13,275 bases of DNA, taken from positions 1 through 13,275 of the forward strand of contig PWTP01000110.1 in the NCBI GenBank assembly GCA_003563865.1, written 5' to 3'. The stretch's first letter is position 1; every line of letters starts with the position of its first letter. The translations under genes were made by a program, and so were the position numbers. The stretch is from Dehalococcoidia bacterium (GTDB taxonomy: Bacteria > Chloroflexota > Dehalococcoidia > Dehalococcoidales > CSSed11-197). Positions 1 to 7,532 of this stretch are shown in pieces. The notes below the pieces were generated by a model. It saw nothing but the letters and a program-made list of their open reading frames with translations, was not told the DNA's origin and did not search any database.

Positions 1-1071
1 CACAGTAGCGCACCTTTGACAATGTCCAACAGGGTGATTATAGGATTCTATTCTTTCAAGTAAGCCTGCTTGTTCAAGCTCTTTTATGATCTGATCACGT
101 GCCTCAAAACGGTCCAGCCCGGCAAACTTGTCTGCATTCCGGTTTAAAGTTGCATCCAGGTTAAATATGTTTATTACTTCCAGATTATGACGCTGGCCTA
201 TTTCGAAATCCAGCGGATCATGTGCCGGGGTTACCTTTACTGCTCCGGTACCAAAGTCAAAGGCCACCCCCTCGTCGGCCACAACCGGAATAATACGGCC
301 CAGAATTGGCAAAACAAGCTTTTTACCGACAAATGAACTGTAACGTCCATCATCCGGATTGACTGCTACCCCACTGTCTCCAAGCATGGTTTCCGGGCGG
401 GTTGTTGCCACCATCACAAACGAATCTTGCGCGCCTTCAACCGGGTAACGTATGAAGAAAAGGTTGCCGCCAAGTTCTTTATGGTTTACTTCCAGGTCAC
501 TCAAAGCAGTAGCGCAGCGTGGGCACCAGTTTGTAATGCGTTCACCACGGTAAATCAGGCCTTCATTGTAAAGGTTGACAAAGGTGGTTTTGACTGCTTT
601 ACTGGGCCCGGAATCCAGGGTGAAAACCTCGCGGGACCAGTCACAGGAAACCCCAAGCCGGGTATGCTGGCTGGTAATAACCCCGCGATAACGATTTACC
701 CATTTCCAGGTGTGTTTTATAAACTCTTCGCGCCCCAGTTCATGGCGATTGAGGCCTTCTTCGGCCAGTAATTTTTCTACCATTACCTGGGTAGCAATGC
801 CGGCATGGTCAACCCCCGGTAGCCATAGCGCAGGTTCACCACGCATACGATGCCAGCGGATCATAATATCCTGCAATGTAGCAGTCAAGGCATGCCCTAC
901 ATGAAGTTCTCCGGTAACATTGGGAGGTGGCATAATAATGGTGAAGGGCTGTTTATCCGGATCGACAACCGGTTTGAAAAAACCTCTGTTTAACCAGAAC
1001 TGGTACCACCGGTTTTCACTTTCAGCCGGGTTATAAGCTTTGGGCATCTCACTGGCTTGATCTTGACTCAT
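1..1071 (-). CDS. valS: Valyl-tRNA synthetase, N-terminal 357 residues (cut by window edge)
   Basis: Class I aminoacyl-tRNA synthetase that charges tRNA-Val in the cytoplasm. I translated the minus strand from the ATG at 1071; the frame stays open to base 1. The protein begins MSQDQASEMPKAYNP and has the class I HIGH signature as HVGH (residues 57-60, in PPPNVTGELHVGHAL). The editing (CP1) domain shows TTRPETMLGD (223-232) and GTGAVKVTPAHDPLDFE (274-290). These are typical of ValS and clear misacylated Thr. Two CxxC pairs, CPRC (183-186) and CQRC (351-354), look like the zinc-binding knuckle found in many bacterial ValS. The KMSKS loop and anticodon-binding domain lie outside the window. AGGA upstream of the ATG is a usable ribosome site at slightly long spacing. 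A second Met at residue 9 is possible but has less support. The gene follows coaBC on the same strand after 187 bases. Confidence 0.96.
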   Translation of the reverse strand, partial: MSQDQASEMPKAYNPAESENRWYQFWLNRGFFKPVVDPDKQPFTIIMPPPNVTGELHVGHALTATLQDIMIRWHRMRGEPALWLPGVDHAGIATQVMVEKLLAEEGLNRHELGREEFIKHTWKWVNRYRGVITSQHTRLGVSCDWSREVFTLDSGPSKAVKTTFVNLYNEGLIYRGERITNWCPRCATALSDLEVNHKELGGNLFFIRYPVEGAQDSFVMVATTRPETMLGDSGVAVNPDDGRYSSFVGKKLVLPILGRIIPVVADEGVAFDFGTGAVKVTPAHDPLDFEIGQRHNLEVINIFNLDATLNRNADKFAGLDRFEARDQIIKELEQAGLLERIESYNHPVGHCQRCATV

Positions 1072-1258
1072 TGGTTTGCTTCCTTGCTTTCGGATATTTA
1101 TTGTATAGAAACACTATTTTACCCTTTAAGCCTTATGTTTTGCACACCAAACCGCAAAAAGGTTTGCAACAAGGTGCTGTCGAGGAATGTGGCCGGGTTA
1201 AATGAACCGGTCGAATATACCGATTAAAGCACCAAATTTTTTCCCGGGTTTAAATAAC
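1072..1258. other. Intergenic spacer between coaBC and valS with several small inverted repeats
   Basis: This gap separates two minus-strand genes and has no convincing ORF. It holds a hairpin with 6-base arms (CAAACC at 1148-1153, GGTTTG at 1161-1166). A second has 7-base arms (CCGGGTT at 1244-1250, AACCCGG at 1266-1272, loop 15) and overlaps the end of coaBC. A third copy of CCGGGTT is at 1193-1199, facing AACCGG at 1205-1210. None is followed by a U-run on the minus transcript, so I do not call a terminator. No strong promoter for valS stands out. The spacer may be a leader for valS, but no T-box features were recognised. Confidence 0.4.
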
Positions 1259-2452
1259 TCAAAATAACCCGGCTATTTCATCAAGCAATATATCTGCTAC
1301 ATGACTTTTAGCCATTAATGGATAATCTTTGGTTGTTTGATCCCGGTAAATAAGTGTCACTTTATTATAATCCGAGCCAAAGCCGGCACCTTTGCCCGAC
1401 ACATCATTGGCAACAACGAGATCCAGGTCTTTGTTTTTCATCTTCAACCTGGCATTATATTCCAGGTTCTCAGTCTCAGCTGCAAAACCTACCCTTAGGA
1501 ATTTGCCTTTAACTTCCGAAAGTATATCCGGAACCGGGATCAGTTTGATATTTACTGCCCGGTCGCTTTTTTTCATTTTGGAAGAAAGGGGTTTTTCAGG
1601 TTTAAAATCGGCCACGGCAGCTGCCATAATCAGGCAATCTGCATCTTTTACCAGTTCTCTTACCGTTACCAGCATATCCTGGGCAGCCTCAATTTCAAAT
1701 ACCTCCATGCCCACTGTCTCACCGGGTAAACCGGCAGTGGTAACAAGTTTTACACAAGCTCCTCTGTTTCTGGCGGCTTGTGCTATTTCATATCCGGTTT
1801 TACCTGAAGAACGGTTGCCGATATAACGCACCGGGTCTAATGACTCACGGGTTCCACCAGCGGTAACAACAATCTTTTTCCCGGCCAAGTCGCCATTCAC
1901 ACCCAGTTTCAACTTAACTGCACCAATAATAACCTCAACATCAGCCAGCCTGCCTTTGCCGTAAGCACCTGAGGCCAGCCTTCCCTCACCCGGCTCAACA
2001 ATCATAAACCCGCATTCTTTAAGCTTTTGGATATTTTGCCCGGTAAGCTTGTTTTCATACATGGCTGTATGCATAGCCGGCGCAATTACAACCGGTGACT
2101 TAGTTGCCAGCACCAGGCACGATAACAGATCATCGGCAAAACCGCCGGCCAGCCTGGCAATTATGCTGGCTGTAGCAGGAGCAATAAGCACCATGTCTGC
2201 TTTTTCAGCCAAGGTTATATGGTTAATTCCCCCTGTTTCCTGCCAAAGACTGGTAACAGCCTGGTTGCCGGTTATGCTTTCAAGTGTTAAAGGTGTAATA
2301 AACCTGCAGGCCGGCTCTGTCATCACCACAGTAACATTGGCACCGGCCCGGGTCAATTTTGAAGCAATATCAGCCCCCTTAAAAGCAGCTATACTGCCGG
2401 TAATACCCAGTATTATAGTTTTTCCTTCAAGCATATTATTACCGCTGGTCAT
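1259..2452 (-). CDS. coaBC: Bifunctional phosphopantothenoylcysteine decarboxylase / phosphopantothenate-cysteine ligase
   Basis: Carries out two consecutive steps of coenzyme A synthesis: CTP-dependent joining of cysteine to 4'-phosphopantothenate (CoaB), then FMN-dependent decarboxylation to phosphopantetheine (CoaC). At 397 residues it is the usual fused length. CoaC is N-terminal: GSIAA (19-23), the catalytic His78 in GGINHITLAEKAD, APATA (91-95) and PAMHTAMY (125-132). CoaB is C-terminal: AGGTRE (198-203), NRSSGKTG (213-220), AAAVADF (277-283), KMKK (292-295), PDIL (308-311) and ANDVS (348-352). The PAMN motif of E. coli reads PAMH here. The substrate-clamp Cys region reads GRLASGAYGKGR (157-168) with no Cys. 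From memory, actinobacterial CoaBC have similar changes. The start at 2452 has GGCGG nine bases upstream; Met7 (2434) is the alternative. It begins 6 bases after coaX stops, so the two are almost certainly co-transcribed. Confidence 0.96.
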   Translation of the reverse strand: MTSGNNMLEGKTIILGITGSIAAFKGADIASKLTRAGANVTVVMTEPACRFITPLTLESITGNQAVTSLWQETGGINHITLAEKADMVLIAPATASIIARLAGGFADDLLSCLVLATKSPVVIAPAMHTAMYENKLTGQNIQKLKECGFMIVEPGEGRLASGAYGKGRLADVEVIIGAVKLKLGVNGDLAGKKIVVTAGGTRESLDPVRYIGNRSSGKTGYEIAQAARNRGACVKLVTTAGLPGETVGMEVFEIEAAQDMLVTVRELVKDADCLIMAAAVADFKPEKPLSSKMKKSDRAVNIKLIPVPDILSEVKGKFLRVGFAAETENLEYNARLKMKNKDLDLVVANDVSGKGAGFGSDYNKVTLIYRDQTTKDYPLMAKSHVADILLDEIAGLF

Positions 2453-2458
2453 GGTTAA

Positions 2459-3235
2459 TTACCGCCTGGTTTCTTTATTTAACCGGTGGACAAATTTTAA
2501 TCCAAACAAAGTAAGATCCGGGTTTACACTGTCAATCATATCAGTTTCGCGGGCAATAACATTTGCAAGACCGCCGGTAGCTATCACTGCTGCTTCTTGC
2601 CCTAGTTCTTTCTTTATGCGCGCTACCAGCCCTTCTATCAGACCAACATAACCAAAAATCATTCCCGATTGCATTGCATTTACTGTATTGGTACCAATGG
2701 CTTTTTCTGGTCTGACCAATTCAATCCGGGGCAGTACTGCTGTTTGCGAATACAACGATTCAACGCTGGTTCTAAGGCCCGGAGCTATTGCGCCTCCCAG
2801 ATAATCCCCACTGGCAGAAACGGTGTCAAATGTAGTAGCTGTGCCCATATCTACAATAATCACCGGCCCCTTATACAAAGTATGAGCAGCCAGGGCATCC
2901 ACAATCCGGTCTGCGCCCACTTCCCGCGGGTTGTCCATGCGTATTCTTATGCCGGTTTTAATACCGGCCCCCACCACTAGTGGTTTGACTTTAATTTTCT
3001 GCTCCAGCATTTCTTCATAGATTGCAGTCAAAGGAGGAACCACACTGCAAAATGCTGCTTCTTTTAATACACCAACCGTAAATCCTCTCTCGCCAAGAAG
3101 ATTATCCAGCATCATCCGGCAGTCATCCACTGTACGGTTTATGACTGTAGCAGTGCTCCAGCGTGCTTTGAGGCTGTCGCCATCAAACAAACCCCAGGTA
3201 GTTTCAGTATTTCCGATATCAATACAAAGTAACAT
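2459..3235 (-). CDS. coaX: Type III pantothenate kinase
   Basis: Phosphorylates pantothenate to 4'-phosphopantothenate, the first committed step of CoA synthesis. Type III enzymes belong to the ASKHA fold and are not feedback-inhibited by CoA. At 258 residues it has the family's usual size. Visible motifs are DIGNT (6-10, phosphate-binding P-loop), SVVP (64-67), GADRI (107-111, pantothenate pocket), VDMGTATTFD (128-137), GGAIAPGL (147-154) and ATGGLA (219-224). The start is fixed by the family N-terminus MLLCIDIGNT. The upstream ribosome site is weak (AAGG about 15 bases away), so translation probably depends on coupling to nnr, which ends 7 bases upstream. Its product feeds the CoaBC encoded immediately downstream. 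Confidence 0.97.
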   Translation of the reverse strand: MLLCIDIGNTETTWGLFDGDSLKARWSTATVINRTVDDCRMMLDNLLGERGFTVGVLKEAAFCSVVPPLTAIYEEMLEQKIKVKPLVVGAGIKTGIRIRMDNPREVGADRIVDALAAHTLYKGPVIIVDMGTATTFDTVSASGDYLGGAIAPGLRTSVESLYSQTAVLPRIELVRPEKAIGTNTVNAMQSGMIFGYVGLIEGLVARIKKELGQEAAVIATGGLANVIARETDMIDSVNPDLTLFGLKFVHRLNKETRR

Positions 3236-3242
3236 AATTGAT

Positions 3243-4793
3243 TTATTTTACCTTATTTTTGACCAATTTATTAATCACTCGAGGTATATACATTAGCAAG
3301 TCCCCGGCCAACACTCCAGTTACCCCTGCTTCAACACTTGCTTCTCTTCCGGCCTGAGCGTGTAAATATACCCCGAGGCAAGCAGCCTCAAAAGGCTTGA
3401 TTCCCTGACAAAGCATCCCGGCTATAATCCCGGCTAACACATCGCCAGTGCCTGCCGAAGCAAGTGCCGGATTGGCATCCGGGTTTACCCGTAGCCTGCC
3501 ATCAGGGCTGGCAATTACAGTACAGGCCCCTTTCAACGCTACAATGTGGCCCCATTCTACTGCAGCTTTCTGCGCAGTGCCGATCCGGTCACTCTGTATT
3601 GTATCCACACTTATACCCGACAGGCGGCTCATTTCTCCAGGGTGAGGCGTAATAATACAACCGGGTTTAAGCTTTGACTGCCAACCTGTACTTTTTGACA
3701 GAATGTTTAAACCATCAGCATCAATTACTGTTGCCGGCAGATCTATTTTGCTTTCAAGTAACAGAGAGTGTACCAGGTTAATGGTTTGGTTTCCTAGCCC
3801 CAATCCACATCCAATCAGCAAACATTTGTAGTTATTTATAACACCGATTATCTCATCAATGGCGCCGTTGTTAACTGTTCCCGGAGATGTTTCGGGCAGC
3901 GGTAAATATGTTATTTCGGCCAGCCGGCAGGCTACCAGTGATTGCAGACTGCGAGGTATTGCCAGATTAACCAACCCTGCACCGGCTCTCATAGCTCCGG
4001 CTGAACAAAGCCATGCTGCTCCAGGATAATTTATGGAACCGGCCACAACCATGGCTTTGCCAAATGTGCCTTTGTGGGCATCAACCGGGCGGGTTGGTAG
4101 TTCTGATACTGCCCAGTATTCATCCATAACTTCGGTCTGTATGTTTTCAGCCAATTGTTCAGGTATACCTATATCAAGCACCCGGATTTCACCCGAACTG
4201 GAAATAGCCCGGTTGGAGTTATACAAACCGGCTTTAGGGCAACCCAGTGCAAGTGTATAGTCTGCTTGAAGGGTTACGGGATCTGCTTCTCCGGTATCAC
4301 TATCAAGACCCGAAGCCAGATCAACTGCAATTATTATTGGTGATTTGCCTGATGTCTTTGAGCCCTTAACCAGTTCAAGAATATGCTTGAAGGGCCCCTC
4401 GATTACCCGTTTCCACCCGGTACCGAACAGGCTATCAATGATAATGTCAGCGCTATCTATTGCATCTTTCAAATCATCAGGACCGGTTAATCTTACCCCT
4501 GCCTGAAAAGCCTTGTTAAGATTATCTTCATTTGCCGGCGTATTTACTGTAACTATCAGTTCTACCTGCGCCTTCCACCCGGCCAGATGCCTGGCTGCCA
4601 CTAACCCGTCACCTCCATTATTACCGGGGCCGACCAGAACAACCACTCGCTTACCCTCTAAACCGTGGGTTATCCAGCCGACCTGCCGGGCAATCTCCAG
4701 CCCGGCGTTTTCCATTAATTGATGTGCTGATATACCGCGCCGGGCTGCACCTTTCTCAAGTTCAACCATTTGATTTGCAGTTACCAGTTTCAA
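3243..4793 (-). CDS. nnr: Bifunctional NAD(P)HX epimerase / ADP-dependent NAD(P)HX dehydratase
   Basis: Metabolite-repair enzyme: the N-terminal YjeF_N domain epimerises R-NAD(P)HX to the S form, and the C-terminal ribokinase-like domain dehydrates S-NAD(P)HX back to NAD(P)H using ADP. At 516 residues it is the normal fused length. The epimerase part shows GPGNNGGDG (55-63) and DLASGLDSDTG (158-168). The dehydratase part shows KGTFGK (241-246), DADGLN (358-363), TPHPGEMSRL (382-391) and NPALASAGTGDVLAG (441-455). The start codon is TTG (4793-4791). GAGG sits 8 bases upstream and the resulting N-terminus MKLVTANQM matches the family, so TTG is preferred to the ATG at codon 9. It is the first gene of a minus-strand operon with coaX and coaBC. 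Confidence 0.95.
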   Translation of the reverse strand: MKLVTANQMVELEKGAARRGISAHQLMENAGLEIARQVGWITHGLEGKRVVVLVGPGNNGGDGLVAARHLAGWKAQVELIVTVNTPANEDNLNKAFQAGVRLTGPDDLKDAIDSADIIIDSLFGTGWKRVIEGPFKHILELVKGSKTSGKSPIIIAVDLASGLDSDTGEADPVTLQADYTLALGCPKAGLYNSNRAISSSGEIRVLDIGIPEQLAENIQTEVMDEYWAVSELPTRPVDAHKGTFGKAMVVAGSINYPGAAWLCSAGAMRAGAGLVNLAIPRSLQSLVACRLAEITYLPLPETSPGTVNNGAIDEIIGVINNYKCLLIGCGLGLGNQTINLVHSLLLESKIDLPATVIDADGLNILSKSTGWQSKLKPGCIITPHPGEMSRLSGISVDTIQSDRIGTAQKAAVEWGHIVALKGACTVIASPDGRLRVNPDANPALASAGTGDVLAGIIAGMLCQGIKPFEAACLGVYLHAQAGREASVEAGVTGVLAGDLLMYIPRVINKLVKNKVK

Positions 4794-4820
4794 TTTTATA
4801 ACCTCAATTGTTTTGTATAG

Positions 4821-4849
4821 AGTGTAGCTATAAGCAGCCCGTAGGTCAA
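4821..4849 (-). promoter_or_regulatory. Sigma-70-type promoter for nnr-coaX-coaBC
   Basis: On the minus strand, TTGACC (4849-4844, five of six matches to the -35) is 17 bases from TACACT (4826-4821, four of six matches to the -10). The predicted start of transcription is near 4814, giving a leader of about 20 bases before the TTG start of nnr. Position and spacing are good; the -10 is only moderate. Confidence 0.55.
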
Positions 4850-4887
4850 TACATACGTACCGGATTTAGTTTTTGCCAACCGGCTTT

Positions 4888-4917
4888 TTGACTTGTGGTG
4901 CATTTCCAGTCTAAAGT
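4888..4917 (+). promoter_or_regulatory. Possible promoter for the dUTPase-family gene
   Basis: TTGACT (4888-4893) lies 18 bases from TAAAGT (4912-4917). The -35 is good and the -10 matches the consensus at four of six positions. It sits 36 bases upstream of the preferred ATG at 4954 and diverges from the nnr promoter in the same 160-base gap. Confidence 0.4.
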
Positions 4918-4953
4918 ATCAACAGCTCTTAAATCTCTATGGAGGTATTACAT

Positions 4954-5469
4954 ATGCCGGGAGCACTTACTTCAACCCAAATAAGGAATCTGGTTGAAAA
5001 CGAACCACCCCTGATAGCTTCGTTTATTAATCTTGAAGCACAATTGCAGCCTTCAGGGATAGACCTTACCTTAAAAGAGATTGCCCGGTTTACTTCATCC
5101 GGAAAAATTACCTGCGATAATTCCCTTAGACGTACTTCAGAGTTTGAAGTAATTGATTTTGATAACAACCGGCAATTACACTTGACGGCAGGTGTGTATC
5201 TGGTAACTTACAACGAAATAGTGAACCTTCCACTCAATTTAATGGGACTGGCTTTACCCAGAAGCAGCCTGCTTCGCAGTGGAGTAACTATCAATACTGC
5301 CGTTTGGGACCCGGGGTATACCGGCCGCGCACAATCGATGCTGAGCGTTCTTAATCCCAATGGTTTCATTCTGGAACAAAATGCCCGTATTGTCCAGCTT
5401 GTCTTTCTGTCTCTTGGCGAAGAAACAGAAAGCTATCGGGGCACTTATCAGGGTGAAAATCTGCACTAG
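4954..5469 (+). CDS. dut: dCTP deaminase/dUTPase superfamily protein, probable dUTP diphosphatase
   Basis: Probably hydrolyses dUTP to dUMP, keeping uracil out of DNA and supplying thymidylate synthase. The protein has 171 residues. Superfamily motifs are PSGIDL (33-38), PRSSLLRSG (102-110), AVWDPGYTG (116-124) and ARIVQLVF (144-151). The C-terminus SYRGTYQGENLH resembles the flexible lid segment. After DPGYTG the sequence RAQSMLSVLN lacks the Glu that acts in dCTP deaminases (in E. coli in VLEF). As I recall, this pattern matches the archaeal-type dUTPases of the same fold, so I favour dUTPase; the symbol is functional, not certain. The start is 4954 because GGAGG (4941-4945) lies 8 bases before it. 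The earlier in-frame ATG at 4939 overlaps that site. It converges with the lipid kinase gene, with 6 bases between the two stops. Confidence 0.75.
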   Translation: MPGALTSTQIRNLVENEPPLIASFINLEAQLQPSGIDLTLKEIARFTSSGKITCDNSLRRTSEFEVIDFDNNRQLHLTAGVYLVTYNEIVNLPLNLMGLALPRSSLLRSGVTINTAVWDPGYTGRAQSMLSVLNPNGFILEQNARIVQLVFLSLGEETESYRGTYQGENLH

Positions 5470-5475
5470 CTTTTA

Positions 5476-6396
5476 CTAACGGGCAACTGCCAGAGCTTGA
5501 GGAATAATATCAAAGGTCGCCGGGCATTCACCCAGCAACTCGCCATCGGCGCTTACAGGCATTCGTTCTACCGGCTCAACTCCTACATGGCAAGCCAGAT
5601 GTAAATCTACCTTGGGGTGGGTAATATGAGAGCCGCTGTATATTCTGGGGAAAGCTCTTAATAACTCAAGCTTGCCAACGTCATTAATGGTAACCACATC
5701 CAGTTTCCCATCACAGAGTTCGGCGCTCGGTGCCACTTTCATGCCACCGCCAACATAACGCCCGTTGGCTATTATTACACTCAAAACCCTGCCTGTGCGG
5801 GTATCTCCGTCAATGGTCAAGTTGACTGTTTTATTTTTGTAACCTGCAAGAGTCCGCAGCAAAGAAAGAACATAAGGTACAGTATTACTGACAAAGCTGA
5901 ATTTAGACATGCGGTTGGTGGCTTCAGCTACTTCAGAATCAAACCCCGTTCCGGCATAGTTAATGAAAAAACGTCGCTTTCTGTTGCCGTCTTTAAAATA
6001 CTCAACCAGCCCCACATCAATAAGGAACCTGTCTTTGCGAGCCAGAAAGTCACAGGCGGCAACCGGGTCTCTGGGAGTACCAACGGTCCGAATATAATCA
6101 CTGCCGGTACCGGTATTAATCACTCCTAAAGTAGTTTGTTTTCGGTTATGTGAAGTTAGAATGCCGTTAGCAACTTCGTTCACGGTGCCATCTCCACCCA
6201 CAGCTATGATAAAACTGTATCCTTGGTCGGCTGCTTCTCGTGCTATTTGTGTGGCATGGCCCTTTTCCGAGGTAAATCTTAAGTCATAACCAAGGCTGTT
6301 AGCCTCAAGTTGGGCCTTGATTAACGGCCATTTACGCCCGGTAACGCCCCGTCCGGCTACCGGGTTTACTATGACCTTGGCATACTTTTCAGGCAT
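5476..6396 (-). CDS. Diacylglycerol kinase-type lipid kinase (YegS/DgkB family)
   Basis: Soluble ATP-dependent kinase of the DAGK catalytic fold. It likely phosphorylates diacylglycerol or a related lipid at the membrane face for phospholipid recycling; the exact substrate cannot be read from sequence. It has 306 residues, the usual length. Motifs are NPVAGRG (11-17), VGGDGTVNEV (66-75, the nucleotide-binding GGDGT), GTGSDY (96-101), GGGMKVAP (216-223), DGKLDV (229-234) and ADGE (283-286). No transmembrane segment is apparent. The start at 6396 has GGCGG about 9 bases upstream. It is the last gene of the minus-strand operon, 18 bases after the dCMP deaminase stop. Confidence 0.9.
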   Translation of the reverse strand: MPEKYAKVIVNPVAGRGVTGRKWPLIKAQLEANSLGYDLRFTSEKGHATQIAREAADQGYSFIIAVGGDGTVNEVANGILTSHNRKQTTLGVINTGTGSDYIRTVGTPRDPVAACDFLARKDRFLIDVGLVEYFKDGNRKRRFFINYAGTGFDSEVAEATNRMSKFSFVSNTVPYVLSLLRTLAGYKNKTVNLTIDGDTRTGRVLSVIIANGRYVGGGMKVAPSAELCDGKLDVVTINDVGKLELLRAFPRIYSGSHITHPKVDLHLACHVGVEPVERMPVSADGELLGECPATFDIIPQALAVAR

Positions 6397-6414
6397 ATAA
6401 TCTATCCGCCCATT

Positions 6415-6888
6415 TTAGTCCACGAAGGTTATCGTGTCCGGTGGTTTTCCCACGAGGCGGTATTCTATTCCCGCATCCTTGAATAGTTGAATGAAAGTGC
6501 CATCACTATAAGTCCCATAGCTTACATAACTATTTATGCGGGCATTAACCAGCATTTTAGCGCATAAAATGCATGGAGAATGGGTTGCGTAAAGGGTAGC
6601 TCCTTCAAGGCTGACACCATGCAAGGCTGCTTGAATTATAGCATTCTGTTCAGCGTGAATAGCCCGGCAAACTTCGTGCCGCTCACCGGATGGAATGTTA
6701 TTTTCATCTCTCAGACATCCCAGAGTAAGGCAATCGACACAACCGGCGGGCGCCCCGTTATAGCCGGTAACCAGAATATGCTTGTTACGCACAGCTACTG
6801 CGCCTACATGCCGGCGGCGACAGGTAGAACGTTCAGCCACCACTGCTGCCAGCTTTAAAAAGTATTCATCCAGACCCGGCCGGCTCAA
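6415..6888 (-). CDS. comEB: dCMP deaminase (ComEB-like)
   Basis: Zinc-dependent deamination of dCMP to dUMP, a source of thymidylate precursor. It has 157 residues. The zinc site and catalytic Glu are in HAE (78-80, HAEQNA), with the other ligands in PCILC (Cys106, Cys109). The N-terminal pattern DEYFLKLAAVVAERSTC...VGAV and the TGYNGAP segment (41-47) are typical of dCMP rather than cytidine or guanine deaminases. A Cys-rich insert (Cys50, Cys53, Cys58, Cys74) may bind a second zinc. The start is TTG at 6888, sharing four bases with the stop of the upstream gene (TTGA), with GGAG 7-8 bases upstream. This points to translational coupling. The ComE operon name is historical and does not imply a competence role here. 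Confidence 0.93.
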   Translation of the reverse strand: MSRPGLDEYFLKLAAVVAERSTCRRRHVGAVAVRNKHILVTGYNGAPAGCVDCLTLGCLRDENNIPSGERHEVCRAIHAEQNAIIQAALHGVSLEGATLYATHSPCILCAKMLVNARINSYVSYGTYSDGTFIQLFKDAGIEYRLVGKPPDTITFVD

Positions 6889-7436
6889 AGGACAACTCCA
6901 ATTTTCTGAAGGGTTTTGTTTACCTGTGCCGACAGGTCATCCAGAGATTCTTCATTGATAATATTATAATCAGCCATGGCGATTGGGCCACCTTTGTTAA
7001 GGTTTTCAATTTCAGCCCTGTCACGGCTTAATGCTTCAGAAGCATTTAATGTACGTACTACTCTAAAACTCAGCCGGTGGTGACGGATAGCCGGAGATGC
7101 CAGAATAGCTATAGTAATCAGATTGGCTGCATAGTTTTCTTTCAGGTTTTTATATTCCTCCCACGAGTATAAGCCATCTATAACTACATGGGTGTTGGTT
7201 AACGCCTCATCTATACGCGGGCGGTTGAGTATGGCATAAGCTGCCATACCATATTCATTGCGTAGAGCTTCACGGATGGCTTTTTCATTTTTTTCGTTTA
7301 ATACGAGGCCACGTTTGTTGATTTCAATATCGGTGATATCACCGAAGCGTATACGGGTAAACCCCTGCTCTTCAAGAATGCAGGCCGCTTCCGATTTTCC
7401 GGCTCCGGCCATGCCTACTACCGCTGCAACTAACAA
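6885..7436 (-). CDS. P-loop nucleotide/dephospho-CoA kinase-like protein (UPF0200-like)
   Basis: Function unproven. The 183-residue protein has an N-terminal Walker A, GMAGAGKSE (8-16), then FGDITDIEINKRGL (31-44), VIDGLYSWEEY (85-95), an ILASPAIRHHRL segment and a C-terminal ADYNIINEES (155-164). This layout resembles adenylate kinase-like and UPF0200/COG0237 proteins best known from archaea. The classical CoaE N-terminal pattern is not present. A small-molecule kinase, perhaps for a nucleotide, would suit the neighbouring dCMP deaminase. I prefer the TTG at 7436 because AGGAG (7449-7445) lies 8 bases upstream. The GTG at 7445, which would add three residues, overlaps that ribosome site. First gene of the operon with the dCMP deaminase and lipid kinase. 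Confidence 0.75.
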   Translation of the reverse strand: MLVAAVVGMAGAGKSEAACILEEQGFTRIRFGDITDIEINKRGLVLNEKNEKAIREALRNEYGMAAYAILNRPRIDEALTNTHVVIDGLYSWEEYKNLKENYAANLITIAILASPAIRHHRLSFRVVRTLNASEALSRDRAEIENLNKGGPIAMADYNIINEESLDDLSAQVNKTLQKIGVVL

Positions 7437-7467
7437 ACACCACACTCCTTACAAGATAAAACGCCTC

Positions 7468-7496
7468 ATTATATTAAAACGGGGCCAAAATGACAA
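7468..7496 (-). promoter_or_regulatory. Strong sigma-70-type promoter for the kinase-like/comEB/lipid kinase operon
   Basis: On the minus strand TTGTCA (7496-7491) is followed after exactly 17 bases by a perfect TATAAT (7473-7468). The transcript would start near 7461, giving a leader of about 25 bases with AGGAG before the TTG start at 7436. This is among the best promoter matches in the window. Confidence 0.75.
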
Positions 7497-7532
7497 TAAA
7501 ACCCTAATGTACCTCAAACACTGATTGTCACC

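Noticed and set aside
1244..1272. Hairpin at the end of coaBC as an intrinsic terminator
   Set aside because: The 7-base stem is GC-rich but has a 15-base loop, and on the minus transcript it is followed by an A-run, not a U-run.
1392..2651. Long plus-strand open frames of 144 and 200 codons opposite coaBC and coaX
   Set aside because: They lie antisense to two clearly recognised genes, show no family motifs and have low-complexity hydrophobic composition typical of shadow frames.
4939..4953. Upstream ATG at 4939 as the start of the dUTPase-family gene
   Set aside because: This ATG overlaps the GGAGG ribosome site that is ideally spaced for the ATG at 4954, and it would add five residues without family support.
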